Assembly (NCBI GenBank): GCA_963822765.1
Contig: CAWGJL010000005.1
Location: 124,001 to 188,000 of the forward strand
Reading direction: 5' to 3'
Length of the DNA: 64,000 nucleotides
Source: Palsa-504 sp963822765
GTDB taxonomy: Bacteria; Actinomycetota; Actinomycetes; Streptosporangiales; Streptosporangiaceae
Shown: in pieces, positions 35,310-44,138 of the stretch
How the letters are laid out: each line of letters starts with the position of its first letter
Position numbering within the stretch: position 1 is the stretch's first letter
The notes under the pieces: generated by a model
What the model was told of the DNA's origin: nothing
Databases searched by the model: none
What the model saw: the letters and a program-made list of their open reading frames with translations, nothing else
Made by a program: the position numbers and the translations under genes

Positions 35310-36764
35310 TCAGCCTGTTTTCGTTAACGCGAACGCGTTGATGACATCCTCCGGAAGCCAGCGGAGCATCAGGTTTGCGGCCGCTGAGTCCGTGAAGCCG
35401 GCACAAGACACGCCGATCAGGGCAGTCTCGCCGGGGTCAAACCCGGGCACCTGTGGCGCGCCGCGCTGTAGCGTGGCGAGATCCCGGCTGCCGAAAGGAT
35501 GATCGAGCCATTTGACGGAGCCGGCGTACCAGAGCCTCCTGGCCACAGGTGCACGGTCGGCGCCTATCAGGTCGATCTCCGGGTCGAACGCACGGTTCCA
35601 CCAGCCGCCGACGACGGCCGCCTCTGGCCAGGGAAGATCAGCGGCTGCGAGGGATAGCGCGGCCCGGATGATGGGCTCCACCGCGCGACCGCGCCATGAC
35701 GCCCATCGGCGGCTGATCAGCGTGCTCGCCGCTGCGGCCCGGCCGCGCCTGCTCAGTTCGTGGACCGGCCTCCCGATCGCCAGGTAAAACCGCAGGCTGG
35801 TGTCGGCGATGCGGTACAGCGCCGGCTTGGTGGCCCGGACCGACAATGGCTCGTCAATGGCGAGCAGGTGCTTGTCCTCGACCAACCTGCGCAATACCGG
35901 GGTCAGTGTTCCTGATGGGACCGCCCCGATCCGGCTGCCGGCCTCGGCCGCGATATTGGCGTGCGTCCGGTTGCCGCCGCCCACTGCCTCGATCACCCTT
36001 CGCATGACATCAGGTGCCGGGAATTCCGCCAGTAGCGCGGCCTCAGGAACACCGAACAGCGGAGATGCCGGGTCGGCGCATTCATGTTCCGCGAACTCCA
36101 GTGGTGGGACGCCAGTTGGCCATGCGCGCAGAATGCCTGGAAGCCCGCCCGACATCAGATACGCGTCAATGGCGTCTGCTGCCGGGAGGTTCAGCGCACC
36201 GCCCACCTCAGCGGGATTCAGCGGACCGAGCAGCATGTTATCGGCCCGGCCGAAGAACGGCCGGTCATACGCGGTCAGCCGTTCCATCATGTGCAGATCA
36301 CTGCCGAGCAACAAGAGCAGCACGGGACGGCGGGATAGCAGCCGGTCCCACGCGGTCTGGAGGGCCCCGTCGAAGATGTCATCCTGCTCGGCCAGCCATG
36401 GCAACTCGTCGAGGACGACAATTGCCGGAGAGTCTGGAAGCACGGCGGCGAGTGCGCGGAACGCGTCAGGCCAGCTCGCGGTCGGCTCTGCGGGCACCAG
36501 ACCGCGGTCGCGAGGCACAGTGGAATTGCTCAGCTCCGCCAGGAACGCCGCAATCGCCTCGACCGGCGACGCGCCCTTGGTCGCGGTATAAAACAGGTAC
36601 GGTACTTCGGCGCGATCACAGAACTCCTGCGCAAGGCGTGACTTTCCTACCTGCCGCCGACCCCTGATAACGAGCGCTGTACCAGTGCCGCTCGCCTTGA
36701 TCCCGGCGAGCCGCTTCTGCAGAAGCGCAAGTTCTGACTTCCTGCCCGCAAACCCCACTGTCAT
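35310..36764 (-). CDS. AAA ATPase with C-terminal DUF234 nuclease-like domain
   Basis: 484-aa protein of the archaeal-ATPase/DUF234 type. Walker A GRRQVGKSRL near residue 36, Walker B AIVVLDELPWL near 117, arginine and sensor regions follow. A winged-helix segment is near 260-320. The C-terminal domain has FDPEIDLIGAD ... GSVKW, resembling a PD-(D/E)xK core. Biological role of these ATPases is poorly known; mobile-element or host-defence roles have been suggested. Immediately upstream is a symmetric AT-rich site, suggesting autoregulation. AT-rich flanks hint at horizontal acquisition. Confidence 0.85.
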   Translation of the reverse strand: MTVGFAGRKSELALLQKRLAGIKASGTGTALVIRGRRQVGKSRLAQEFCDRAEVPYLFYTATKGASPVEAIAAFLAELSNSTVPRDRGLVPAEPTASWPDAFRALAAVLPDSPAIVVLDELPWLAEQDDIFDGALQTAWDRLLSRRPVLLLLLGSDLHMMERLTAYDRPFFGRADNMLLGPLNPAEVGGALNLPAADAIDAYLMSGGLPGILRAWPTGVPPLEFAEHECADPASPLFGVPEAALLAEFPAPDVMRRVIEAVGGGNRTHANIAAEAGSRIGAVPSGTLTPVLRRLVEDKHLLAIDEPLSVRATKPALYRIADTSLRFYLAIGRPVHELSRRGRAAAASTLISRRWASWRGRAVEPIIRAALSLAAADLPWPEAAVVGGWWNRAFDPEIDLIGADRAPVARRLWYAGSVKWLDHPFGSRDLATLQRGAPQVPGFDPGETALIGVSCAGFTDSAAANLMLRWLPEDVINAFALTKTG

Positions 36765-36771
36765 GTAGCCC

Positions 36772-36799
36772 TCATCTATATAGATGAAATCTACATAGA
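36772..36799. promoter_or_regulatory. palindromic operator/promoter TCATCTATATAGATGA
   Basis: Perfect 16-bp palindrome at 36772-36787, followed by a half-similar TCTACATAGA (36790-36799), 8 bp upstream of the AAA ATPase start. AT-rich in a G+C-rich genome. The site overlaps the expected -10 region. Confidence 0.6.
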
Positions 36800-36881
36800 A
36801 CGATAATTAAAGAAGGGGCGGAGGTCAACCTCCGGAGGCATCCGTTCCGCTGCGCTGCAGGGCTCCGGTAGCTTCGGGGTC

Positions 36882-37734
36882 ATGGAGCTCCACGTCGGAT
36901 GCGCTATGTGGAGCTACGCACCGTGGCAGGGCCGGTACCTGCCTGGATCGCTGTCCCCGCGGGAGCGCCTGCGTAGCGTACGCGACCTGGTGCAACGCCG
37001 TGGAGGGCAATACGACCTTCTACGCGATCCCCGCCCTGGACACGGTGAGATCGTGGGCCGAGCAGACCAGCGCTGACTTCCGGTTCATCCTCAAGCTGCC
37101 GAAAACGATCACTCATGAGCGCCGCCTGGCCGACGTCGCGGACCCGCTCCGCGCCTTCCTGGCCGCGATCGAACCCCTCGGGCCGCGGGCCCACGCCCTC
37201 TGGATTCAGCTGCCCCCGTCGTTCAGCCCCGCCGACCTCGGCGCGCTGGCCGGTTTCCTGGGCCGCCTCCCGCGCGAGCACCGGTACTGCGTGGAGGTAC
37301 GGCACCGCGCGTTCTTCGAGGACCCGCGATGGGAACAGCAGCTGGAGCGAGTTCTGGGTACGGCCGGCGCCGAATGGGTGACGTTCGACACCACCGTCTT
37401 GTTCGGGAGCGAGCCGGTGACCGCCGCCGAGCGGGAGGCGTGGCGGAACAAGCCACGGGTACCCCGCCGGTCACGGGCCCTCACGTCCCATCCGATCGTC
37501 CGGTACCTCGGCCGGGACGACGCCGCACTTACCACCGAGGGATGGCAGCCCTGGCTGGGCACCGTGGCCGGCTGGCTGCGTGAGGGGCGTTCCCCGACCG
37601 TGTTCATCCATACGCCCGACAACGTAGACGCGCTCGAGCTGGCCCGCCGGTTCCACCGCGACGTGCGAGCCCGGGTGCCCGAGGTCGAGCCGCTCCCGGA
37701 GCCCGCCCCCGCCGGACCGCCGACGCTGTTCTGA
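36882..37734 (+). CDS. DUF72 (YecE-like) protein, apparent frameshift
   Basis: About 283 aa TIM-barrel protein of the DUF72 family, function unknown. Start MELHVGCAMWSYAPWQGRYL is typical. The frame breaks at 36978, where an extra G separates RERLRS from YATWCNAVEGNTTFYAIP. After that point the gene is intact: FRFILKLPKTITHE, LWIQLPPSF, CVEVRHRAFFED, SPTVFIHTPDN. One-base insertion: pseudogene or sequence error. It converges with the FAD oxidoreductase gene at 12 bp. Confidence 0.78.
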
Positions 37735-37746
37735 GCGCGGTCACGA

Positions 37747-38985
37747 TCACCCGCCGGCGGCGAGGTACCGGGCCAGGTGATCGATCACGGCGCGCGCGTC
37801 GTCCTCGATGCCGCACATGAACGTGGACCTGCGCCGGCGCAGCACGGGCAGCCCGAGCGCGTACAGCCCCGGGCTGTCCACCACGCCGCCCTCGTGGCGC
37901 AGCTGGCCCTTCGCGTCGAGGGCGGGCACGTCGAGCCAGCGGTAGTCGGGCCGGAAACCGGTCGCCCATACGATCGCGCGGATCTCGCCGCTGCCCAGGT
38001 CGAGCTGCAGCCGGGTCGATTCGGGCACGCGGGTCGGCGGGAAGCGCTCGGGCGGGGCGACCTCGGCGTCGCGGCCGTTCGCCCGGGCCCAGTCGTCGAA
38101 CGTGTCCAGCAGGCGCCGCAGCTTGAGGTCTGCGAGTGAGAACACGTTGCGCAGGCCGCCGGAGAACAACGCCCGGCCGTCCCGGACCGCCGCCCAGCGG
38201 CCGGTCAGCTCGACGCCGATATCGGCGAGCGCGTTCAGGTCGAGCGTGGTCCGCTCCGGAGTCCCGACGAGCTGGGGTGACGGCAGCCGCCGGGCCCGGG
38301 TGAGGTCCTCGACCTCGTCGTACCGCTGGTCCCACACGCCCGACTCGTCCATCCACCACAGCACGTCGCGGCCGCGGTACGTGCGCGGCATCCGCACGTG
38401 CTCCCCCACGGCCAGGGTCACCGGCCGGCCCGACCGCTGCAGCTCGGCGGCCAGCTGCACGCCGGTCGCCGACGCTCCCACGACGAGCACGCCGCCGTCG
38501 GGGAGCTTGGCCGGGTCGCGGTAGTCGAACGGCGTCAGCTGTTCGACGGACGCCGGCACCGCGGCGGCGAGCGCCGGCACCGACGGCTGGTTGCAGGCGC
38601 CGCTCGCGATGACCACGGCCCGGCAGGCCAGCTCGCCGTGCGTCGTCGTCACGCGGTACCCGTCGTCGGCGTGCCGGACCGACGTGACGGTCGTGCCGGT
38701 CCGGACGGGAGCACGCGCGAGCGCGGCGAAACGCTCGATGAACGCGGTCACCTCCGCCACCGTCATGTACCCGTCCGGGTCCGGGCCGTCATAGCGAAGG
38801 CCCGGCAGGCGGCTCTGCCAGCTGGGGGTGAGCAGCCGCAGCGAGTCCCAGCGTTCGGTCCGCCAGGAGTTCGCCACCTCGCCGCGCTCGAGCACGACGT
38901 GGTCGATCGACCGGTCGCCCAGGAAGCGGCTCGCGGCGAGGCCCGCGTGTCCCGCGCCGACGACGACCGTGGTTACGCGCTCGAT
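37747..38985 (-). CDS. FAD-dependent NAD(P)/monooxygenase-like oxidoreductase (start unclear)
   Basis: About 412 aa flavoprotein. The FAD motif VVVGAGHAGLAASRFLG lies just inside the proposed N-terminus; the NADPH motif VLVVGASATGVQLAAEL is near residue 170; IVWATGFRPDYRWLD is the usual C-terminal ATGF block. In frame there is no ATG/GTG/TTG before the GAGHAG motif; the position expected for the start reads ATC (38983-38985) in the context IERVTTVVVGAG. The first in-frame ATG (38895) is after the FAD motif. Probably co-transcribed with the OsmC gene 34 bp upstream. Confidence 0.78.
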   Translation of the reverse strand: MERVTTVVVGAGHAGLAASRFLGDRSIDHVVLERGEVANSWRTERWDSLRLLTPSWQSRLPGLRYDGPDPDGYMTVAEVTAFIERFAALARAPVRTGTTVTSVRHADDGYRVTTTHGELACRAVVIASGACNQPSVPALAAAVPASVEQLTPFDYRDPAKLPDGGVLVVGASATGVQLAAELQRSGRPVTLAVGEHVRMPRTYRGRDVLWWMDESGVWDQRYDEVEDLTRARRLPSPQLVGTPERTTLDLNALADIGVELTGRWAAVRDGRALFSGGLRNVFSLADLKLRRLLDTFDDWARANGRDAEVAPPERFPPTRVPESTRLQLDLGSGEIRAIVWATGFRPDYRWLDVPALDAKGQLRHEGGVVDSPGLYALGLPVLRRRRSTFMCGIEDDARAVIDHLARYLAAGG

Positions 38986-39019
38986 GATGTCGCTCTCAGG
39001 CTCAGTCTCAGGCTGGGGC

Positions 39020-39568
39020 TCAGGCGACTTCGACGGTGACGTTCGTCGGGTTGGTGAGGGCGTCGAACACGGCGGAGCGCTTCTGCGACTGGGCCACCAG
39101 CGCCTCGACGTCCTCCCGCGACGCGTCCGCGTCGATATGGAAGGTCACCTTGATGTCGTTGAAGCCGTTGCGGACGTCGCTGTCGGCACCGAGGATCCCG
39201 CGGATGTCGTGCGCGCCTTCGACGGTCGAGGTGACCGAGCGCAGCTGGATGCCGCGGTTCTCCGCGACCGACGCGACGCCCGCGGTCAGGCAGCTGGCCA
39301 GGCCGACGATGAGGTACTCGATCGGCGTGATGCCGTTGTCGGTCGCCGCGAAGACCTCGGGGTGGTCGGCCTCGAACACCGACTCGGCCTTGTGCTCGTG
39401 CTCCTCGCCGAGGCCGAAGAAGCTCTGCACCTTGATCTGGCTGTGCACGCCGTGCTGCCAGCTGGCGGACGCCCGCCAGGTGAACTGGGCGGCCTCAGGC
39501 GCGCCCTTGAGCACCTCGCGCGCGTCGAGCAGTGCCTGCACGTTGACGCCGTTGGTGACCGTGGTCAT
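39020..39568 (-). CDS. OsmC-family peroxide reductase-like protein
   Basis: 182-aa OsmC/Ohr-superfamily protein. The single Cys is in GLASCLTAGVAS, and the C-terminal domain begins after ENRGIQLRSVTSTVEG. Cysteine-based hydroperoxide reductases of this family normally have two cysteines; only one is seen, as in the YhfA/OsmC-like branch. ATG 39568 follows gggg. Divergent from metX. Confidence 0.85.
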   Translation of the reverse strand: MTTVTNGVNVQALLDAREVLKGAPEAAQFTWRASASWQHGVHSQIKVQSFFGLGEEHEHKAESVFEADHPEVFAATDNGITPIEYLIVGLASCLTAGVASVAENRGIQLRSVTSTVEGAHDIRGILGADSDVRNGFNDIKVTFHIDADASREDVEALVAQSQKRSAVFDALTNPTNVTVEVA

Positions 39569-39692
39569 GTCCCCTGTATCCCTCTCGCTCGCTTCATTAG
39601 TATTCCGGTGGAGATGATTGACAATACAATAGCTCCGACCAGCTAAGATAGCCTGCATGCCAGAGCCAGCCTCGAAGCTCGCGGCTGGGCCC

Positions 39693-39762
39693 GCCGGCGC
39701 AGCCGGCCAGGTAAGCAGAGCCGGCGCAGCCGCCAGGTAAGCAGAGCCGGCGCAGCCGGCCA
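39693..39762 (+). repeat. 26/27-bp tandem repeat upstream of metX
   Basis: Units begin at 39693, 39720 and 39746 (GCCGGCGCAGCC..GCCAGGTAAGCAGA), the second lacking one G, the third partial. It lies between the divergent osmC-like and metX genes. Possible leader structure or slippage product. Confidence 0.75.
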
Positions 39763-39814
39763 AGCTGGCAGTGTCGGCACGGTCGAAACACAGTACCTGG
39801 ACCTGCCGGAGCCG

Positions 39815-40954
39815 GTGCCGCTCGACTGCGGGCAGGACCTGTACCCGGTCCGGGTGGCCTACGAGACCTACGGTGCCCTTTCACCCCGGCGGGACAACGT
39901 CATCCTGGTGTGTCATGCGCTCAGCGGTGACGCGCACGCGGCGGGCTTCGCGAAGGCACCGACCGAAGCCAGCACGCGCGACGGGTTCGCGGCCGAGGAT
40001 CGCGACGGCGTGACCGGCAAGACGCTGGGCTGGTGGGACGGGATGATCGGCCCCGGCAAGGCGTTCGACACCGACCGTTTCTTCGTGGTGTCCACGAACC
40101 TGCTGGGCGGCTGCCGCGGGACGACCGGGCCGTCATCGGCCGACCCGGCGACCGGCGCGCCGTACGGGCCGGATTTCCCGGTGATCACGGTCGCGGACAT
40201 GGTGCGGACCGAACGCGCGTTCCTGGACGTGCTCGGCATCGAGCGGCTCGCGGCGGTGGCCGGCGGCTCGCTCGGCGGGATGCAGGCGTTCGAGTGGGCG
40301 ATCCTGTATCCCGATCAGGTCGACGCGGTGGTGGCGATCGCCAGCACGCACGCCCTGCACCCGCAGGGCGTGGCCTGGAACTCGATCGCGCGAGACGCGA
40401 TCATGCGCGATCCGGCCTGGCAGGGCGGCCGCTACTACGGCACCGGCCAGGCACCAGACGGCGGCATGGGCGTGGCGCGGATGGTCGGCCACATCACCTA
40501 CCTGTCCGCGCTGGCGCTGCACGACAAGTTCGGCCGGCGGCTGCAGTTCGCCGACGACATCCGGTACACGATCACCGAGCCGGAGTTCGAGGTCGAGAGC
40601 TACCTGCGCCACCAGGCCGACTCGTTCGTCAAGCGCTTCGACGCCAACACCTACCTGCGCATGTCGCGCGCGCTGACGTACTTCGATCTCGCCCGGCAGT
40701 ACGGCGGCGGGTCGCTCGTGCGGGCCCTGGAGAGCGTCCGCGCGCGGACCCTGCTGATCGCGTTCAGTTCCGACTGGCTGTACCCGCCGTCCGCGTCGAG
40801 GGAGATGGCCGACGCGCTCCGCGCGCTCGGCAAGCCGGTCGAGTCGCGCGTGATCGAGGCGCCCTACGGCCACGACTGCTTCCTGCTCGAGGAAGCGCGG
40901 CAGACGCCGATCATCCGCCAGTTCTTGAGCAAGCACAGCCTGGGTTCAGCGTGA
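39815..40954 (+). CDS. metX: homoserine O-acetyltransferase MetX
   Basis: 379-aa alpha/beta hydrolase-fold enzyme of methionine synthesis, acetylating homoserine with acetyl-CoA. Nucleophile elbow AGGSLGGMQAFEW (Ser), Asp in FSSDWLYPP and His in APYGHDCFLLE form the triad; NLLGGCRGTTGPSS is a family block. GTG 39815 is the only in-frame start, yet family-like residues (TVETQYLDLPEP) continue upstream to about 39779 in frame, so the 5' end is probably frame-shifted from GTG 39771 or mis-sequenced. Followed 19 bp later by metY. Confidence 0.9.
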   Translation: MPLDCGQDLYPVRVAYETYGALSPRRDNVILVCHALSGDAHAAGFAKAPTEASTRDGFAAEDRDGVTGKTLGWWDGMIGPGKAFDTDRFFVVSTNLLGGCRGTTGPSSADPATGAPYGPDFPVITVADMVRTERAFLDVLGIERLAAVAGGSLGGMQAFEWAILYPDQVDAVVAIASTHALHPQGVAWNSIARDAIMRDPAWQGGRYYGTGQAPDGGMGVARMVGHITYLSALALHDKFGRRLQFADDIRYTITEPEFEVESYLRHQADSFVKRFDANTYLRMSRALTYFDLARQYGGGSLVRALESVRARTLLIAFSSDWLYPPSASREMADALRALGKPVESRVIEAPYGHDCFLLEEARQTPIIRQFLSKHSLGSA

Positions 40955-40973
40955 CCTCGAGGAAGATGTCTTT

Positions 40974-42878
40974 ATGACTGACAAGCCCTCTCGTGTCGAG
41001 GAAGACCACGCGTTCGGGTTCGAGACCCGGCAACTGCACGCCGGGCAGCGGCCCGACCCGAACACGGGGGCGCGCGCGGTGCCGATCTTCCAGACGACCA
41101 GCTACGTGTTCGAGGACCCGGAGTCGGCGGCGGCGTACTTCAACCTGCAGGAGTACGGGAACACGTACTCGCGGATCATGAACCCGACCGTCGCGGTGTT
41201 CGAGGAGCGGGTGGCGAACCTGGAGGGCGGCGCCGGCGCGGTAGCGTTCGCGAGCGGGATCGCCGCGCAGGCCGGCGCGCTGTTCACCCTGCTGGAGCCG
41301 GGCGACCACGTGGTCTCGTCCGCGGCGCTGTACGGCGGGACGGTGAACCAGTTCAAGCACTGGCTGCGCAAGATGAACGTCGAGCTCACCTGGGTCGACC
41401 CCGACGATCCTTCCGCCTGGGAGAAGGCGGTGCGCCCGAACACCAAGGCGTTCTTCGGCGAGACGATCGGCAACCCGGCCGGGAACGTGCTGGACATCGA
41501 GACCCTGGCGGGCATCGCGCACTCCCATGAGCTGCCGCTCATCGTGGACAACACGTTCGCGACGCCGTACCTGTGCCGCCCGATCGACTGGGGCGCCGAC
41601 ATCGTGATCCACTCGGCGACCAAGTTCATCGGCGGCCACGGCACGTCGATCGGCGGCGTGGTCGTGGAGGCGGGCACGTTCAACTGGTCCAACGGACGGT
41701 TCGGGGTGGTCGCGGAGCCCTCGCCGGCCTACCACGGCCTGCAGTTCCACGAGACGTTCGGGACGTACGGCTACCTGATGAAGCTCCGCGCCGAGACCCT
41801 GCGCGACCTGGGCGCGGCGCTCTCGCCGTTCAACGCCTTCCTGTTCCTGCAGGGCCTGGAGACGCTGTCGCTGCGGATGGAACGCCACGTGTCCAACGCG
41901 CTGGCCGTCGCGTCGTTCCTGGAGGGGCACGAGCTGGCGTCGAACGTGACCTACCCCGGCCTGCCGTCGAGCAGGTACCGGCCGCTGGCCGACAAGTACC
42001 TGCCGCTCGGGGCGGGCGCGGTGTTCTCCTTCGACTGCGCCGGCGGCCGGGACGGCGGCCAGGACCTCATCCGGGGCGTGAGCCTGTGGTCGCACCTGGC
42101 GAACGTCGGCGACGCGAAGAGCCTGATCATCCACCCCGCCAGCACGACGCACCGGCAGCTCGGCGACGACGAACTGCGGGCGGCCGGCGTCGGGCCGGGG
42201 ACGGTGCGATTGTCGGTCGGCACCGAGTCGGTCGAGGACCTGATCTGGGATCTGCAGCAGGGCTTCGCGCTCGTCGCCGCGACGGCGGGCGCGGACAGGA
42301 AGGCGGCGGCTCATGAGCGAGTTCGATCTCGCGCGCTACCAGGATCCGCTGACGATCCAGCGCGTGCTGCACACCGCCAGCACGATCGCGATCGTGGGCC
42401 TGTCGAACAACGAGCTGCGGGCCAGCTACTTCGTCGGCTACTACCTCAGGCGGCACGGCTACCGGGTGATCCCGGTGAACCCCCGCGAGACGGAGATCCT
42501 CGGCCAGAAGTGCTACGCGAGCCTGCTGGACGTGCCCGAGCCGGTGGACGTGGTGAACGTGTTCCGCGCGCCGGACGCGCTGCCGGGGATCGCGCGGGAC
42601 GCGGTGGCGATCGGCGCCGGCGCCCTGTGGTGCCAGTTCGGCGTGATCAACGAAGAGGGCGCGCGGATCGCCGAGGACGGCGGCGTGACCGTGATCATGG
42701 ACCGCTGCCTGAAGGTCGAGCACGCGCGTTACGTGGGCCGGATGCACTGGCTCGGCTTCAACACCCAGCGCATCACCGCCGTCCGCTCCGGGCTCCAGTG
42801 AGTTCCGGTGACAGGACCGCAGGACCCGGCGGCGAGGCGCTTCTTCACCGGCTAGACCGTTGCGGCTACCGGGCGTAG
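40974..42878 (+). CDS. metY: O-acetylhomoserine sulfhydrylase (MetY), long read-through tail
   Basis: PLP enzyme converting O-acetylhomoserine and sulfide to homocysteine. Family blocks: FGFETRQLHAGQ, NTYSRIMNPTVAVFEERV, PLP lysine in IHSATKFIGGHGTSIGG, and the C-terminal VRLSVGTESVEDLIWDLQQ. The enzyme should end at about residue 445 (42310), but no stop is present and the frame runs a further ~190 Arg-rich codons over the CoA-binding gene in another reading frame. A one-base change near 42300 would restore a TGA overlapping the next ATG (ATGA). Domain call is firm; the tail is probably artefact or decay. Confidence 0.9.
   Translation: MTDKPSRVEEDHAFGFETRQLHAGQRPDPNTGARAVPIFQTTSYVFEDPESAAAYFNLQEYGNTYSRIMNPTVAVFEERVANLEGGAGAVAFASGIAAQAGALFTLLEPGDHVVSSAALYGGTVNQFKHWLRKMNVELTWVDPDDPSAWEKAVRPNTKAFFGETIGNPAGNVLDIETLAGIAHSHELPLIVDNTFATPYLCRPIDWGADIVIHSATKFIGGHGTSIGGVVVEAGTFNWSNGRFGVVAEPSPAYHGLQFHETFGTYGYLMKLRAETLRDLGAALSPFNAFLFLQGLETLSLRMERHVSNALAVASFLEGHELASNVTYPGLPSSRYRPLADKYLPLGAGAVFSFDCAGGRDGGQDLIRGVSLWSHLANVGDAKSLIIHPASTTHRQLGDDELRAAGVGPGTVRLSVGTESVEDLIWDLQQGFALVAATAGADRKAAAHERVRSRALPGSADDPARAAHRQHDRDRGPVEQRAAGQLLRRLLPQAARLPGDPGEPPRDGDPRPEVLREPAGRARAGGRGERVPRAGRAAGDRAGRGGDRRRRPVVPVRRDQRRGRADRRGRRRDRDHGPLPEGRARALRGPDALARLQHPAHHRRPLRAPVSSGDRTAGPGGEALLHRLDRCGYRA
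42313..42801 (+). CDS. CoA-binding (YccU-like) protein
   Basis: 162-aa Rossmann-like CoA-binding domain protein. Blocks: STIAIVGLSNNELRASYFVGYYL, YRVIPVNPRETEILGQKCYASL, GALWCQFGVINEEGA, and MDRCLKVEHARY. It is normally found beside metX-metY, as here. Starts inside the metY read-through tail, in a different frame. Exact role unknown. Confidence 0.88.
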   Translation: MSEFDLARYQDPLTIQRVLHTASTIAIVGLSNNELRASYFVGYYLRRHGYRVIPVNPRETEILGQKCYASLLDVPEPVDVVNVFRAPDALPGIARDAVAIGAGALWCQFGVINEEGARIAEDGGVTVIMDRCLKVEHARYVGRMHWLGFNTQRITAVRSGLQ

Positions 42879-43000
42879 TATGACGTCACGGTTGATGAGC
42901 CAGCCGGTCCGGTGATCCGGGCTGCCTGGTCTCCGCCCTCCCCGCGCAATTTCCGCGTTTCGCCGGAGACAACTTCCTTGTGGCGCGGGAAAGCGGCCGG

Positions 43001-43363
43001 ATGCGTGACATCAGGTATTCCATCGAGACGATCTGCGGCTTGCCCGTGGTGGCAGCGCCCGCCGATATCGACGTCACCACCGCGGACCAGCTCCGCATAG
43101 TCCTGCTCGAAGCCGCGGCCGACGGGAATACGACGGTCGTGGTGGACATGACCGGCACCCAGTTCTGCGATTCCTCGGGGCTCGGTGTCCTGGTCCGCGC
43201 GCACAAGCGGGCCCTGGCCGAAGGCGGTGAGCTCCGGCTGGTCATCCCGCCTGGCGGCGCCGTCTACCGCATCTTCTCGCTGACCAGCCTGTACCGCTTC
43301 ATCCCCCGCTTCGACAACCTGGCGGAGGCCCTCATGCAGCGGCCCGCGGTCAGCGGAGCATGA
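43001..43363 (+). CDS. STAS-domain anti-sigma factor antagonist (RsbV-like)
   Basis: 120-aa STAS protein. The phosphorylation loop TQFCDSSGLGVLV carries the canonical Asp-Ser (Ser58 as phosphosite). ATG 43001 chosen for agreement with family N-termini; GTG 42980 is alternative. Overlaps the next STAS gene by ATGA. Likely works with an RsbW-type kinase such as that at 14284-14958. Confidence 0.88.
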   Translation: MRDIRYSIETICGLPVVAAPADIDVTTADQLRIVLLEAAADGNTTVVVDMTGTQFCDSSGLGVLVRAHKRALAEGGELRLVIPPGGAVYRIFSLTSLYRFIPRFDNLAEALMQRPAVSGA

Positions 43364-43761
43364 ACATGTGGCTGGGGTTACGCATGCCGGCTAATGACAG
43401 CGCGGACCCGGCGGGCAGCCTCGAGGCGGCGGTCGCGACCGGCGATTGCGGCCCCGTGGTGGTGCTCTCCGGCGAGGCGGACCTCAACAGCCTCCCGCGG
43501 TTGAACGCGCTGGTCAGCGCGCAGCTGTCCGGGGAGACACAGCGGCTGATGATCGACGTGTCCGGGCTGAGCTTCGCCGATACGGCCTCGATCCGGACGC
43601 TGATCCTGGCGGCGAAGGCTCTGAGGGAACGCAGCGGAAGTCTGGTCCTGCTGCACCCGCAGCGACCCGTGGCCCGGGTGCTGGCCCTGCTGGGCGCGGA
43701 TCACATGCTCACGATCCTGAGCGAGCCGGACCCCGGGGATGGCGCTGGTCAGCGGGCTTAG
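43360..43761 (+). CDS. second STAS-domain protein of the pair
   Basis: 133-aa STAS-domain protein translated in overlap with the first. Fold blocks: GPVVVLSGEADLNSLPRL, QRLMIDVSGLSFADTASIRTLI. At the phosphosite position Thr replaces Ser (DTAS). Tandem STAS genes of this kind are typical of multi-input partner-switching systems. The last 53 bp overlap antisense with the 44026 gene. Confidence 0.83.
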   Translation: MNMWLGLRMPANDSADPAGSLEAAVATGDCGPVVVLSGEADLNSLPRLNALVSAQLSGETQRLMIDVSGLSFADTASIRTLILAAKALRERSGSLVLLHPQRPVARVLALLGADHMLTILSEPDPGDGAGQRA

Positions 43762-44026
43762 GGCCGACGCCGGGGCCGGCGGCCGCCGCGGAGCGCCAGT
43801 TCGCGGCCTGGACGCGCTCGCGGGCGGCGAACTGGCGGGCATGCGCCGCTCTGTCCCTCAGCCGCTCCGCGGCGTCCGGCCTGGTGCTCGCGAGGCGCTC
43901 AAGGGTATCGGCAATACAGTCCTCGGTCTCCGCGATGGAGGCGGCCGTGGCCGCTATCCGCTGGCGGAGATCCCTCGCCGTGGAAACAGTCTCGGCCATC
44001 TTCTCGTCGTTCAGCATATTTCCCAC
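43709..44026 (-). CDS. small helical hypothetical protein (105 aa)
   Basis: Charged coiled-coil-like protein rich in Ala/Arg/Glu (ARDLRQRIAATAASIAETEDCIADTLERLA...). Start GTG 44026 after gagga; ATG 44017 (MLNDEKMAE) is alternative. Related in style to the 149-aa protein at 47532-47981. Located just downstream of the ANTAR gene in the CheR/CheB-like signalling region. Function unknown. Confidence 0.65.
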   Translation of the reverse strand: MGNMLNDEKMAETVSTARDLRQRIAATAASIAETEDCIADTLERLASTRPDAAERLRDRAAHARQFAARERVQAANWRSAAAAGPGVGPKPADQRHPRGPARSGS

Positions 44027-44138
44027 AGAATCCTCCCCAGGTCGGCGGCAGGACAGCCGGCTGGGCCCCGGGCCGGCCGGGAAAGAGTCAGCCGTGTGGC
44101 TCGCGGGCTACCCTGCTCCGGGGGAGTTATGCGAGCGG

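Noticed and set aside
36882..36979. Separate short gene before the DUF72 gene
   Set aside because: It is the N-terminus of the same DUF72 protein, separated by one extra base at 36978.
39597..39884. Minus-strand Cys/Gly/Ala-rich peptide over the 26-bp tandem repeat
   Set aside because: Composition follows the repeat DNA; overlaps the metX promoter and 5' end.
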